A stretch of DNA of 64,000 nt, from contig NZ_CANLZX010000009.1 of the NCBI RefSeq assembly GCF_947495675.1, positions 83,757 to 147,756 of the forward strand. The letters are read 5' to 3'. This DNA is from an uncultured Algibacter sp. GTDB taxonomy: Bacteria > Bacteroidota > Bacteroidia > Flavobacteriales > Flavobacteriaceae. This document shows positions 34,675 through 43,880 of this stretch, one piece after another (within the stretch, counting starts at the first letter, position 1; each line of letters begins with the position of its first letter). The notes below the pieces were generated by a model, which searched no databases, was not told where the DNA came from, and was given only the letters and a program-made list of their open reading frames with translations. The position numbers were made by a program, and so were the translations under genes.

Positions 34675-36060
34675 TTATAATGCCAACGCTGTTTTAAAAG
34701 ATTTAACCGATTTAGAAATATCATCTTGTGTTGTAGCCCAAGAACAGACACTTACGCGCATTACTTTTTTACCAAACCAGACCGAACCTCCTAACCAACA
34801 TTCTCTAAGCTCTTGAATGTTAGAAAGTACGCTTTCTGTTATACTATCGGAATCACACCTAACAATAACTTGATTAAAAACTATTTCATTCTCGACATAA
34901 AATCCTGGCACTTGGCTAATTTCTGTTGCGAATTGTTTTGCTCTTTCATGCATGGTTAAAATCATTTCGTCAATTCCATTTTTCCCAAGGTAACGCATAA
35001 TAGCCCACAATTCTATTATTCTGGCTCTTCTAGACATTTCGGGTGTAAAAAACATACCATCTCTTTCTGCACTTTCTATAATATAACTTCCAGTCATGTG
35101 AAGCGCAGAACGTATTGCTTCTTTATCGGCACATAAAAGTATACCACTATCATATGGCGTATTTAATGTTTTATGTCCATCAACAGCCCAAGAATTTGCT
35201 TTTTCAATGCCTTTTGTTAAATGTTTTAATGATGCTACAGCTGCTGCCCATAAACCAAAAGCACCATCAATATGAATCCATGCATCAGCTTTTTTTGCTT
35301 TTTCGCAAATGACTTCAAAATTATCAAAAGCACCACTATTTACATTACCTGCTTGCAATATTAAAATGGTGTTTTTATCTAATTCTGGTATGGCTTCAGT
35401 AATTATTCTGCCTTGTTTATCTACTTCTACCCATTCAATATTTTCTTTTCCCAAGCCAAGTATGCCTATCGCTTTTAATACTGTTGAATGCGCTTGTTTA
35501 CCAGTTACTACTCTTATTTTAGGTGCGTTTCTGAGTCCTTTTTCATTAACATTCCAATTATTTTTTTTAAGAATTCTATATCTAGCAGCAGCTAAGCCAC
35601 ATAAATTGGCGGCTGAGGTTCCGCTTACAAAACCAGCGGCTGTATTTTTAGGTAAATTAAAGATATCGATAAACCACTTTTCAACAACAGCTTCTAATTT
35701 ACTACCTATTGGAGAAAGTACATTTAAAGCAGGTGCTTGATCCCAAAATGTACTTAAACTTTTTGCAGCCAAACCTACAGGCACAACACTACCACATACA
35801 AAGCCAAAATACCTACCTCCTAATGTGGCTGTAGTTGCTGGACTTCCGTATTGATTTAATTGTTTTAGTACGTTTTCGGCTTTTGATGTTTCTTTGGGTA
35901 AGGTTTCATCAAAATTTGATAAATCGTTTATGGCTTCTTCGGTTGGATATACATTTCTATCAAAAATACTTTCTAAATACTGAAAAGCATATTGTTGCGA
36001 TTGTTCAAAAATATTTTTGTTTCTAATATCTTGAAACATGGTATCTTGTAATTTGCTCAT
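34675..36060 (-). CDS. PLP-dependent group II decarboxylase
   Basis: The 461-residue protein has fold-type I PLP features: GFVSGTSAANLCGLAAAR, HIDGAFGLWAAA, and the lysine of VDGHKTLNTPYD (about Lys296) that would bind PLP. The remaining region matches aromatic or aspartate-type decarboxylases (family of DDC/GadB). The sequence near the lysine is DGHKTLN, not the DxHKW of aromatic-amino-acid decarboxylases, so the substrate is open. It is the first gene of a minus-strand run (decarboxylase, symporter, sulfurtransferase). Confidence 0.85.
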   Translation of the reverse strand: MSKLQDTMFQDIRNKNIFEQSQQYAFQYLESIFDRNVYPTEEAINDLSNFDETLPKETSKAENVLKQLNQYGSPATTATLGGRYFGFVCGSVVPVGLAAKSLSTFWDQAPALNVLSPIGSKLEAVVEKWFIDIFNLPKNTAAGFVSGTSAANLCGLAAARYRILKKNNWNVNEKGLRNAPKIRVVTGKQAHSTVLKAIGILGLGKENIEWVEVDKQGRIITEAIPELDKNTILILQAGNVNSGAFDNFEVICEKAKKADAWIHIDGAFGLWAAAVASLKHLTKGIEKANSWAVDGHKTLNTPYDSGILLCADKEAIRSALHMTGSYIIESAERDGMFFTPEMSRRARIIELWAIMRYLGKNGIDEMILTMHERAKQFATEISQVPGFYVENEIVFNQVIVRCDSDSITESVLSNIQELRECWLGGSVWFGKKVMRVSVCSWATTQDDISKSVKSFKTALAL

Positions 36061-36184
36061 TGCTTTTGTTTTAGATTAAATGATTCTAACAAATATATGG
36101 AATAACTAAACTTATATAGATAAAATGGCATCTCTTGATGACATTGATGTATTAGTATAAATAAGGAACCATAGCAGATAATTT

Positions 36185-36327
36185 AGCCCCGATTGAAGTG
36201 GCATCCTTTTTAAAACCTTATTAAAACTGAAATTTTGCTAGTTATTTGAACAAACAAAAAACCACGTTACTTACTTTTTAGTAATAACGTGGTTTTAAAA
36301 AGATATAACGGAAAGCGGGAAATAGCT
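36185..36327 (+). ncRNA. Structured intergenic element (Flavo-1-like, tentative)
   Basis: The 5' half holds agccccgattgaagtggcat and the 3' half gaaagcgggaaatagct. They can pair through agc/gct (36185-36187 with 36325-36327) and cccg/cggg (36188-36191 with 36316-36319), with ctttttaaaacc (36206-36217) pairing with ggttttaaaaag (36291-36302). I recall this pair of halves as a dispersed element in Flavobacteria, possibly the Flavo-1 RNA motif, which I cannot confirm. It lies between the decarboxylase and glmM, in a 280-bp gap. Confidence 0.5.
36258..36296 (-). terminator. Rho-independent terminator of glmM
   Basis: A 12-bp perfect stem (aaaaccacgtta at 36258-36269, taacgtggtttt at 36285-36296) with an extra ttact/agtaa inner stem. 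On the minus strand it is followed by a T-rich tail. It lies about 45 bp after the glmM stop. It shares the ggtttt arm with the outer pairing of the structured element. Confidence 0.8.
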
Positions 36328-36340
36328 TCTTATAAAAAGC

Positions 36341-37729
36341 TTAAATTCCAGCAATCTCGCTTATTTCGGCAATAAATTTATCTCCTAATGCATCGGCTTC
36401 TTCCTGCGATTTTGCTTCGGTGTAAATTCTAATAATAGGTTCTGTATTACTTTTTCGTAGGTGTACCCAACTTTCGGAAAAATCGATTTTTACACCATCT
36501 ATTGTAGTTAACTGCTCGTTTTGGTAACGCTCTTCCATGGTTTTTAAAATACCATCAACATCTAAACCGGGTGTTAATTGAATTTTATTTTTACCCATAA
36601 AATAACTTGGATAGGTTTTTCTAAGCGCACTTACGCTTATTTTTTTATCGGCTAAAAGGCTTAAAAATAAGGCCACACCAACTAAGGCATCGCGCCCGTA
36701 ATGTGCTTCTGGGTAAATAATACCGCCGTTACCCTCGCCGCCAATTACAACCTTATTCTTTTTCATGAGTTTTACAACATTTACCTCGCCAACTGCACTA
36801 GCCTCGTAAGTACCACCATGTTTTTCGGTAACATCGCGTAAGGCTCTTGTAGAACTCATATTACTTACCGTGTTTCCTGGGGTTCTGCTTAATACATAAT
36901 CTGCACAGGCAACAAGTGTATATTCTTCGCCAAACATGTCTCCGTTTTCGTCCATAAAGGCTAAACGGTCTACGTCTGGATCGACTACAATACCAAAATC
37001 GGCATTGTGTTTTTTAACCTCGGCAGATAAATCTGTTAAATGTTCTTTTAATGGCTCTGGGTTGTGTGGAAAATGGCCATTTGGCTCACAATACAATTTA
37101 ATAACATCGACTCCTAATCGCTCTAAAAGCAACGGTATAGCAATGCCTCCGGTTGAGTTCACACCATCTACAACAACTTTAAAACGGGCTTCTTCAATGG
37201 CTTTTACATTTACCAAATCTAAATCTAGAACCTCTATTATATGTAAATCTATATAGGCTTTATTTTTTGTGATTTTCCCAAGGCTATCAACATCGGCAAA
37301 GGTCATATTATCACTTTCAGCAATATCAAGAATTTTTGCACCTTCAACAGCATCTAAAAACTCTCCTTTTTGGTTTAATAACTTTAAGGCATTCCATTGT
37401 TTTGGGTTATGGCTTGCTGTTAAAATAATACCACCATCGGCATGTTCCATAGGTACTGCAACTTCAACAGTTGGTGTTGTAGACAAACCTACATCTACCA
37501 CATCAATACCCAAACCTATTAAGGTATTCATTACTAAATTTTGAATCATTTTTCCAGAAATACGAGCATCTCTACCAACCACAACTTTGTAGTTTTCTTT
37601 TTCGCGTTGTTGCTTTAACCAAACGCCATAAGCAGATGCAAATTTTACAGCATCTATAGGGGTTAGGTTCTCTCCTACTTGTCCGCCAATAGTACCTCTA
37701 ATTCCTGAAATTGATTTTATAAGTGTCAT
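36341..37729 (-). CDS. glmM: Phosphoglucosamine mutase
   Basis: The ATG at 37729 gives 462 residues starting MTLIKSISGIRGTIGG; a 30-codon upstream extension has no matching family sequence and runs into the divergent gene. Visible are the phosphoserine loop TASHNPKQWN (Ser106), the metal loop DPDVDR, the sugar-binding GEGNGG and the phosphate-binding RKSNTEPIIRIYTEA. GlmM interconverts GlcN-6-P and GlcN-1-P for peptidoglycan and LPS. The sequence fits the Bacteroidetes GlmM branch, close to phosphomannomutases, so dual specificity is possible. Confidence 0.9.
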   Translation of the reverse strand: MTLIKSISGIRGTIGGQVGENLTPIDAVKFASAYGVWLKQQREKENYKVVVGRDARISGKMIQNLVMNTLIGLGIDVVDVGLSTTPTVEVAVPMEHADGGIILTASHNPKQWNALKLLNQKGEFLDAVEGAKILDIAESDNMTFADVDSLGKITKNKAYIDLHIIEVLDLDLVNVKAIEEARFKVVVDGVNSTGGIAIPLLLERLGVDVIKLYCEPNGHFPHNPEPLKEHLTDLSAEVKKHNADFGIVVDPDVDRLAFMDENGDMFGEEYTLVACADYVLSRTPGNTVSNMSSTRALRDVTEKHGGTYEASAVGEVNVVKLMKKNKVVIGGEGNGGIIYPEAHYGRDALVGVALFLSLLADKKISVSALRKTYPSYFMGKNKIQLTPGLDVDGILKTMEERYQNEQLTTIDGVKIDFSESWVHLRKSNTEPIIRIYTEAKSQEEADALGDKFIAEISEIAGI

Positions 37730-37803
37730 ATCTATTTTTATTAAAAAACAAATATAGTATTTCAAAATCGGATTTCTTAAAACGGAATTCGTAAATTTCA
37801 GCA

Positions 37804-38406
37804 ATGAACTATTTAGCACACATTTATTTATCTGGAGATAATGACTTAATAACTATTGGAAATTTTATTGCTGATGGCATAAAAGGAAAAAGTTATAAAA
37901 AATATTCTACTAATATTCAAATAGGAATATTATTGCACCGGCATATTGACTCTTACACAGATGCTCACAAAACATTTAGACTTAGCACTAAACGTCTTCA
38001 TAAAAAATACGGTCACTATTCGGGTGTTATTGTAGACATTCTTTACGATCACTTTCTAGCTAAAAACTGGGATAGGTATAGCGACATTCCTTTAAATGAA
38101 TATATTGAAAAATTTTATGATTCTTTAGAAGCTAATTATGATATTTTACCAGTAAGAATTCAGAAAATGATGCCATATATGCTAACAGATAATTGGCTTT
38201 TAAGTTATGCATCCATAGATGGTATCTCTAGAGTTTTAGATGGAATGAATAGGCGTACAAAAAACCGTTCTAGCATGAATGAAGCCATTGTTGAGCTTGA
38301 AACTTTTTACTCTGAGTTTGAAAATGAATTTTCAGCTTTTTTTGATGAACTTATCATGTCTTCAAAGAAAAAGCTAGAAACCTTAAAACAAGAATTATAT
38401 GATTAA
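37804..38406 (+). CDS. Acyl carrier protein phosphodiesterase family (DUF479)
   Basis: The 200-residue protein has the family start MNYLAHIYLSG, then GNFIADGIKG, GILLHRHIDSYTDAH and a helical C-terminus with MLTDNWLLSYASIDGI. This matches AcpH, which removes 4'-phosphopantetheine from ACP and has an HD-like all-alpha fold; the His and Asp residues in HRHIDS are the likely metal ligands. It is divergent from glmM and its end overlaps the ggt start by 8 bp (ATG at 38399), so the two are translationally coupled. Confidence 0.88.
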   Translation: MNYLAHIYLSGDNDLITIGNFIADGIKGKSYKKYSTNIQIGILLHRHIDSYTDAHKTFRLSTKRLHKKYGHYSGVIVDILYDHFLAKNWDRYSDIPLNEYIEKFYDSLEANYDILPVRIQKMMPYMLTDNWLLSYASIDGISRVLDGMNRRTKNRSSMNEAIVELETFYSEFENEFSAFFDELIMSSKKKLETLKQELYD

Positions 38407-40096
38407 ACACTTATTAAAAATTATCATATTATTATGTTTTTTTATTTCATGTAAAAAAGCAGATAAGACCACAGTTACCACAAAGGGATTAATTACAAAA
38501 AATGCCATGGTGGTTTCTGCTCGAGCTGAAGCTTCTATAATTGGAAATGATATTTTAAAAAAAGGTGGCAATGCATTTGATGCTATGTGTGCCACACAAT
38601 TAGCTTTAGCGGTTGCCTACCCTTTTGCAGGTAATATTGGTGGTGGTGGCTTTATGGTGTATAGAAAAGCTGATGGTAATATTGGATCTATCGATTTTAG
38701 AGAAAAAGCACCAATGCTTGCAACTAAAGATATGTATTTAGATGAAAACGGTGATGTTATTACAGACAAAAGCACCTTAGGAGCTATGGCTGTAGGGGTT
38801 CCTGGAACTATAGCAGGTGTTTTTGAAGTGCATGAAAAACTAGGCTCTTTACCTATAGAAGATATTATAAATCCTGTTATAAAATTAGCCAATAAAGGTA
38901 TTGTTGTAACCAAAAAACAAGAAAAAACAATTAAAAAATATCAACCACTTTTTCGTAAAGTGAATAAAGACTCAATAATATTTGACAAACAATGGAAAGC
39001 AAACGAAATTATTAAATTTTCTGTATTAGCCAATACATTAAAACGCATTTTAAAACATGGTAGAAATGAATTTTACAAAGGAGAAACTGCCAAAACACTA
39101 GTTAAGTTCATACAAGATAATGGTGGTATTGTAACTGAAGATGATTTAGCTAAATATGAAGCCAAATGGAGAAAACCTGTAACGTTTACCTATGATGATT
39201 TAAAAATTATATCTATGGCACCACCTTCAAGTGGAGGTGTTTGTTTAGCGCAAATAATGAAAATGTTAGAACCCTTTAATTTAGATAAATATGGGCATAA
39301 TTCATTAAAAACTATTCAAACTATTACCGAAGCAGAAAGACGCGCTTATGCCGATAGATCATTTTATTTAGGCGATCCAGATTTTGTTAACATCCCTATA
39401 GAAACTTTAATAAAAAAAGAATATTTAAATGGTAGAATGTCCGATTTTACATTCGAAAAAGCGACACCATCAAGTAAGGTGTCTCATGGGAATATTCAAA
39501 TAATTGAAAGCGACGAAACTACACATTTCTCGATTATAGACCAATTTGGTAATGCCATTGCTGTTACAACTACTTTAAATGGTGCTTATGGTTCAAAACT
39601 TTATTGCTCAGAACTTGGATTCTTTTTAAACAATGAAATGGACGATTTTAGTAGTAAACCAGGTGTTCCAAATATGTTTGGACTTATTGGTGCTGAAGCT
39701 AATAAAATAGCTCCTGAAAAACGCATGCTTAGTTCTATGACACCAACTATTGTTGAAAAAAACAATAAACTATATATGACACTAGGCACTCCAGGAGGTT
39801 CTACCATAATTACATCGGTTTTACAAACTATTTTGAATGTTCATGAGTTTAAAATGAGTATGCAAGAAGCCGTAAATGCACCTCGTTTTCATCATCAATG
39901 GTTACCAGATGAAATTAGAATGGAACCTAATTCATTTAATAGAAATTTAATAAAAAACCTCGAAGTATTAGGGTACACTATTAACGAAAAAGATTCTCCA
40001 GTAATTGGCAAAGTCGACGGAATACTTGTTTTAGATGATAACACGTATGAAGGTGGTGCCGATTATCGAGGAGATGATACAGCTATCGGTTTTTAG
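38399..40096 (+). CDS. ggt: Gamma-glutamyltransferase, lipoprotein
   Basis: The 565-residue protein has a lipobox FISC (Cys18) after a short signal peptide. The GGT domain shows NAFDAMCATQLALAVAYPFAG, GGGGFMVYR, and the autocleavage region ESDETTHFSIID with the nucleophilic Thr near residue 374, then NLNGAYGS-like TLNGAYGSK and a GTPGGSTIITSVLQ motif of the small subunit. GGT cleaves glutathione and transfers the glutamyl group. The propeptide should be cut before Thr374. Extracytoplasmic location fits a lipidated outer-membrane or periplasmic enzyme. Confidence 0.93.
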   Translation: MIKHLLKIIILLCFFISCKKADKTTVTTKGLITKNAMVVSARAEASIIGNDILKKGGNAFDAMCATQLALAVAYPFAGNIGGGGFMVYRKADGNIGSIDFREKAPMLATKDMYLDENGDVITDKSTLGAMAVGVPGTIAGVFEVHEKLGSLPIEDIINPVIKLANKGIVVTKKQEKTIKKYQPLFRKVNKDSIIFDKQWKANEIIKFSVLANTLKRILKHGRNEFYKGETAKTLVKFIQDNGGIVTEDDLAKYEAKWRKPVTFTYDDLKIISMAPPSSGGVCLAQIMKMLEPFNLDKYGHNSLKTIQTITEAERRAYADRSFYLGDPDFVNIPIETLIKKEYLNGRMSDFTFEKATPSSKVSHGNIQIIESDETTHFSIIDQFGNAIAVTTTLNGAYGSKLYCSELGFFLNNEMDDFSSKPGVPNMFGLIGAEANKIAPEKRMLSSMTPTIVEKNNKLYMTLGTPGGSTIITSVLQTILNVHEFKMSMQEAVNAPRFHHQWLPDEIRMEPNSFNRNLIKNLEVLGYTINEKDSPVIGKVDGILVLDDNTYEGGADYRGDDTAIGF

Positions 40097-40168
40097 CCTT
40101 TTTCTTTTTATAAACCATTCTTGTTTAATAATTTAGTCTATTACAAACCCTAAATACAAACCCGTTAT

Positions 40169-40891
40169 ATGGCGGTTAAACCTAAAAAAACATTAAAAAT
40201 AATAGTAGGTGTCATCATTTTTTTGACGCTACCAAGTATATTATTTTTTGGATTCTTATACTTTAAATACAATGAGGAATTACCTACTGGTATTCAAAGT
40301 GAGCAAGCCGATGCTTTAGCTTATAAAATGCTAGATGCTCTAGATTACGAAGCTTATAAAGCAACCCAACATATTGAATGGACCTTTAAAAAAAGACACC
40401 ATTACGAGTGGGATAAAGTTAATAATACATGCAATGTTTATTGGAGAGAAAACAAAGTAGTTCTAGACTTAAACGACACTTCAAAAAGTAAAGTGTACAT
40501 ACATAACTTTAAAAATGAAAGTGACATGGCTCAAGAGTTAATCGATAAAGCCATAACCTACTTTAATAATGATTCCTTTTGGTTAGTAGCACCCTACAAA
40601 GTTTTTGATACTGGTGTAGAGCGCAGACTCGTTAAAACAGATGATAATAAAGAGGCACTTTTAGTTACATATACCTCAGGTGGTTCTACTCCCGGTGACT
40701 CCTATTTATGGTTACTCGACGATAATGGAAAACCAACAGCCTTTAAAATGTGGACTTCTATTTTGCCTATTGATGGTTTAGAAGCCTCGTGGAGCGATTG
40801 GACAACCACAGAAAGTGGCGCACAATTACCTACATTTCATAAACTTTTGGTTTTAGGTTTAGAGATTAATGATGTAAAAACTCCAAATTAA
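40169..40891 (+). CDS. Membrane-anchored protein of unknown function
   Basis: The 240-residue protein has one N-terminal transmembrane helix (about 10-30, IIVGVIIFLTLPSILFFGFL) and an extracytoplasmic domain rich in Trp and Tyr (HIEWTFKKRHHYEWDKVNN, SGGSTPGDSYLWLLDDNGKP). No catalytic motif is recognised. Related single-helix proteins of this length occur in Flavobacteriaceae. It begins 72 bp after ggt. Confidence 0.72.
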   Translation: MAVKPKKTLKIIVGVIIFLTLPSILFFGFLYFKYNEELPTGIQSEQADALAYKMLDALDYEAYKATQHIEWTFKKRHHYEWDKVNNTCNVYWRENKVVLDLNDTSKSKVYIHNFKNESDMAQELIDKAITYFNNDSFWLVAPYKVFDTGVERRLVKTDDNKEALLVTYTSGGSTPGDSYLWLLDDNGKPTAFKMWTSILPIDGLEASWSDWTTTESGAQLPTFHKLLVLGLEINDVKTPN

Positions 40892-40913
40892 TTTACTTAT
40901 AAAATTGGAGTTT
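40878..40913 (+). terminator. Hairpin overlapping the end of the 40169 gene
   Basis: A 9-bp stem (aaactccaa at 40878-40886, ttggagttt at 40905-40913) encloses the stop codon. The 3' side has a short T-run (gttta). It would end the transcript before the barrel operon. Confidence 0.55.
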
Positions 40914-40966
40914 ACCCTTAAAAATACAAACACTCAAAAATTCTAATTATAAATAAATATACTCCT

Positions 40967-40983
40967 ATGAAATGTAGTTTCAT
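40967..40983. promoter_or_regulatory. Inverted repeat ahead of the barrel/YceI operon
   Basis: A perfect 6-bp inverted repeat (atgaaa, tgtag, tttcat) lies immediately upstream of the -7 box where a -33 element is expected. It is a possible operator, or chance. Confidence 0.35.
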
Positions 40984-40987
40984 TTAT

Positions 40988-40995
40988 TATATTTG
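40988..40995 (+). promoter_or_regulatory. -7 element of the barrel/YceI/cytochrome operon
   Basis: TATATTTG matches TAnnTTTG exactly, about 20 bp before the start at 41016. It would drive the four genes 41016-43719. Confidence 0.5.
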
Positions 40996-41015
40996 CGATT
41001 AATTTTTTTCCCAGC

Positions 41016-41933
41016 ATGCAATTAAAAGCACCTATTTTAATACTATTTTTAGTCCCTTTTTATTTACTATCCCAAACCAAACCTCAAGAAGAAAATTACG
41101 ACTCTTTATTTGATGATCTTGATAATATCACTATAAGAGAAAACAAAGAAGTTATTGCTACTTTTAAATCTACAAGATTAATATTAGGACAATCTACTGA
41201 GCGTGTAAAAGAAAACCAGTTGCATTTTAGAATTTCTCATGTTTTTGGCAAAATAAAGGGCATTGATAATTTTTTTGGATTGGACAATATAAACAATATG
41301 AATATTAGTTTTGAATACGGTCTTAACGACTTTATTCAATTAGGTTTAGCAAGATCTAATAAACCTGATAAAACCTACTCCTCATCTGTAAAGTTAAGTT
41401 TATTAAGACAAAAGTATGGCGAACAAGCATTTCCGTTTTCACTTAGTTATTATGGCGGCTTAGATATTAAATCTAGAAAATATTTTCCTGAAGAGCGCAA
41501 TCAAAACTTTAACGGAAGATTAGACTACATAAATCAACTTTTAATAAGCAGAAAATTTTCAGAAAAATTATCATTACAATTATCACCAACTTGGGTACAT
41601 AGAAACTTAACCGAAACCGTTAAAGATCCTAACTCTATAATTTCAATAGGTATTGGTGGGCGCTATTTAATTTCGGGTTCTACATCTATAAATATTGAAT
41701 ATTTTGACACTCTAAACACTTTTGATTCTTATAAATTAAATAAAAACACATTATCCATTGGGTTCGATATAGAAACCGGAGGACATGTTTTTCAACTATA
41801 CTTTACTAATGCTTTCGCTTTACATCCAGGTAAATTTGCTATTAACCAAAGTGGTGATTTCTTTAATCGAGAAATTAATTTTGGATTTAGCCTACTACGA
41901 GAATTTTCAATCTCAAAAAAAAACAAACAATAA
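41016..41933 (+). CDS. DUF5777-type outer-membrane beta-barrel protein
   Basis: The 305-residue protein has a signal peptide (ends near LLSQ) and alternating amphipathic strands (HFRISHVFGKI, FSLSYYGGLDI, ISIGIGGRYLI, HVFQLYFTNAFALHPGKFAI). This suits a small outer-membrane barrel; the sequence pattern fits DUF5777. It is the first gene of an operon with YceI, OB-fold and cytochrome c genes. I see no TonB box or plug. The function in the operon is unknown. Confidence 0.83.
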   Translation: MQLKAPILILFLVPFYLLSQTKPQEENYDSLFDDLDNITIRENKEVIATFKSTRLILGQSTERVKENQLHFRISHVFGKIKGIDNFFGLDNINNMNISFEYGLNDFIQLGLARSNKPDKTYSSSVKLSLLRQKYGEQAFPFSLSYYGGLDIKSRKYFPEERNQNFNGRLDYINQLLISRKFSEKLSLQLSPTWVHRNLTETVKDPNSIISIGIGGRYLISGSTSINIEYFDTLNTFDSYKLNKNTLSIGFDIETGGHVFQLYFTNAFALHPGKFAINQSGDFFNREINFGFSLLREFSISKKNKQ

Positions 41934-41940
41934 AACAAAT

Positions 41941-42480
41941 ATGAAAAATTTTTCCCTATTAGTATTATTACTAACTTTTAACATCATTTTCGCTCAAGAC
42001 AAACTTATTACCAGAACCGCTAAGGCTTCCTTTTTTTCGGAAACTCCAGTAGAAAATATTTATGCCGAAAACAATCAAGCAGCGAGTATCTTATTATTAC
42101 CAAAAAAAACAGTTGCTTTTAATGTACTTTTAAAGTCCTTCAAATTCGAAAAAGCATTAATGGAAGAACATTTTAATGAAAAATATGTGCATTCTGAAAA
42201 ATATCCTGCTGCCAAGTTTAAAGGTACTTTTAATGAAGATATTGATTTAACAGAAGCTAAAACATACGAAAACGTTGAAATTAAGGGCCAAATGATTTTC
42301 CATGGTGTTACAAAACCTTTAAATACTATCGCAGAAATTATAGTTAATTCAGACAAAACGGTAAACTTAAAATCAAAATTCCCTATTAATCTTGAAGCTT
42401 TTAATATAGAGGTCCCTGCATTAGTAAAAGATAAAATTGCCCCAGAAATTGAGGTGGTTATAGATGCTACTTACAAATAA
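41941..42480 (+). CDS. YceI-like periplasmic lipid-binding protein
   Basis: The ATG at 41941 gives 179 residues with a signal peptide (ending IIFAQ). Longer in-frame starts lie inside the previous gene. The body is a YceI-like lipocalin fold: TAKASFFSETPVENIYAENN, VLLKSFKFEKALMEEHFNEK, KYPAAKFKGTFNE and MIFHGVTKPLNTIAEI. YceI proteins bind isoprenoids or other hydrophobic ligands. It starts 8 bp after the DUF5777 stop and is followed by the OB-fold gene with close spacing. Confidence 0.88.
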   Translation: MKNFSLLVLLLTFNIIFAQDKLITRTAKASFFSETPVENIYAENNQAASILLLPKKTVAFNVLLKSFKFEKALMEEHFNEKYVHSEKYPAAKFKGTFNEDIDLTEAKTYENVEIKGQMIFHGVTKPLNTIAEIIVNSDKTVNLKSKFPINLEAFNIEVPALVKDKIAPEIEVVIDATYK

Positions 42481-42487
42481 ACAAGAG

Positions 42488-42883
42488 ATGAAACGCGCCA
42501 TTATCACTTTAAGTGTTGTTATAATAGCTACACTTTGTTATGCTAGATATCAATACAACAAACCAAAGCAAGATGTTTTATCAACTAACTCCGATTATTC
42601 TTTTTCGGCTATTGAACTAATTGAAAAATTCAATCAAGATGAAAATGTAAGTACGGTATTTTTTGATAAAATAATTACAGTTTCCGGAAAAATTAGTCTT
42701 ATCGAAAAAGGTACGAATACCTCAATTTTAATTTTAAACGATGGTATAAAATGTGAAATCGATAATAGCGATCCACAACAAAACTTAACAGAAGGCATGA
42801 ATATTATAATCAAAGGGATTTTTAGTGGTTATGATGATATGTTTAACGAAATAGCTTTAGTAAAATGTGTTATAATAGAATAA
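42488..42883 (+). CDS. Small OB-fold (tRNA_anti-like) periplasmic protein
   Basis: The ATG at 42488 gives 131 residues with an N-terminal hydrophobic anchor (about 4-18). The remainder has the shape of an OB-fold: FDKIITVSGKISLIEKG, SILILNDGIKCEI and NIIIKGIFSGYDD. This is the pattern of tRNA_anti-like OB proteins in Bacteroidetes (PF12869-type from memory). Its nucleic-acid or ligand role is not shown. It starts 8 bp after the YceI gene and overlaps the cytochrome gene by 19 bp. Confidence 0.75.
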   Translation: MKRAIITLSVVIIATLCYARYQYNKPKQDVLSTNSDYSFSAIELIEKFNQDENVSTVFFDKIITVSGKISLIEKGTNTSILILNDGIKCEIDNSDPQQNLTEGMNIIIKGIFSGYDDMFNEIALVKCVIIE

Positions 42884-43719
42884 TTTTTTTAATCTTAATA
42901 TTTCAATTGTGTTTATTCTCTGCCTGTACCAGTAACCATGCAGAAGAATTATACCCTACTAATGATACTGAGGCAAAGCTTTATTATGAGACTACATTAA
43001 AACCTGTTATAGACACCAAGTGTATTTCATGTCATGTTTATCATACAGAAGGAGCTAATCGCTATGACTCCTACGAGAAAACTAAATCGAATATTTCGCA
43101 AATGTTAGAGCGCATTAATGCTACCACTAATATTGTTATGCCTCCAGCAGATCAAGAACAACTATCTACAGAGGAAAAAAACAGTTTTAAAACGTTTTTA
43201 AACATATTACAATCAGATTCTCCTCAAGATGACAATCCTATTAAGGTGAATTGGACGGCTTACAAATATCCAGATTTCGACAATAGAGCTGGTGTTAGCG
43301 GGACTTTTGACTCTGTAATAAGTTATAACCTAAATGATAGCGCAGTAAACCTTATAGACCTATTAAACGGCGCTAATGTGCTTATAGATGCAAGCTCTGT
43401 TAATGTTGGAAATGAAACTGAACGCACTCAAAATGTTGCCAGTTTTTTCAATGCTTTCACTTCTCAAATTTCTGGTATTGTAGATAACTATAACGAAGAA
43501 AATGCCTGGATAACTTTTAGCATGAATGGTATTTCTCAACAAGTTGTATTGGATGTTATTCTAGAGTCCAATAAAATTATACTTAATGGGAAAATACCCG
43601 ATTTAAATGTATTTAATTGGGAAAACGCTTATAACGTATTTAATACCATTTGCGGAGAATATCATGAAAATAAACTATGGGAAGATGTTAAAATTTCGAT
43701 AGAAATATCGAATATTTAA
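42865..43719 (+). CDS. Lipoprotein with cytochrome c motif and YceI-like C-terminus
   Basis: The 284-residue protein has a lipobox FSAC (Cys21). A heme motif CISCH (Cys53, Cys56, His57) is followed by VMPPADQ, with Met92 a likely sixth ligand, a single heme-c module. The C-terminal half (about 130-284) looks YceI-like: VSGTFDSVISYNL, VLIDASSVNVGNETERTQN and ILNGKIPDLN. The gene overlaps the OB-fold gene by 19 bp. The sequence suggests electron transfer or redox sensing with a hydrophobic-ligand domain in one protein. Confidence 0.8.
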   Translation: MCYNRIIFLILIFQLCLFSACTSNHAEELYPTNDTEAKLYYETTLKPVIDTKCISCHVYHTEGANRYDSYEKTKSNISQMLERINATTNIVMPPADQEQLSTEEKNSFKTFLNILQSDSPQDDNPIKVNWTAYKYPDFDNRAGVSGTFDSVISYNLNDSAVNLIDLLNGANVLIDASSVNVGNETERTQNVASFFNAFTSQISGIVDNYNEENAWITFSMNGISQQVVLDVILESNKIILNGKIPDLNVFNWENAYNVFNTICGEYHENKLWEDVKISIEISNI

Positions 43720-43880
43720 ACAATACTCTTTTTTTGAAAATTTCGATTTTAAAGATGGCTATCAAATAATACTCATGTTTTTTTACACCCATACATTTTA
43801 AATAGAATTTAACAAAACTACACCTTAACCCCACTTCTTTTTTAATCGCAAAAAGTGTAACTTCGCAACTTTGCCAATTT

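Noticed and set aside
35309..35740. Open frame of 143 codons on the + strand inside the decarboxylase gene
   Set aside because: It lies wholly antisense to a conserved enzyme, has no start context and its translation matches no family; it is a shadow of the real gene.
37730..37819. 30-residue N-terminal extension of glmM
   Set aside because: It overlaps the divergent phosphodiesterase gene start and has no family similarity; MTLIKSISGIRG is the normal start.
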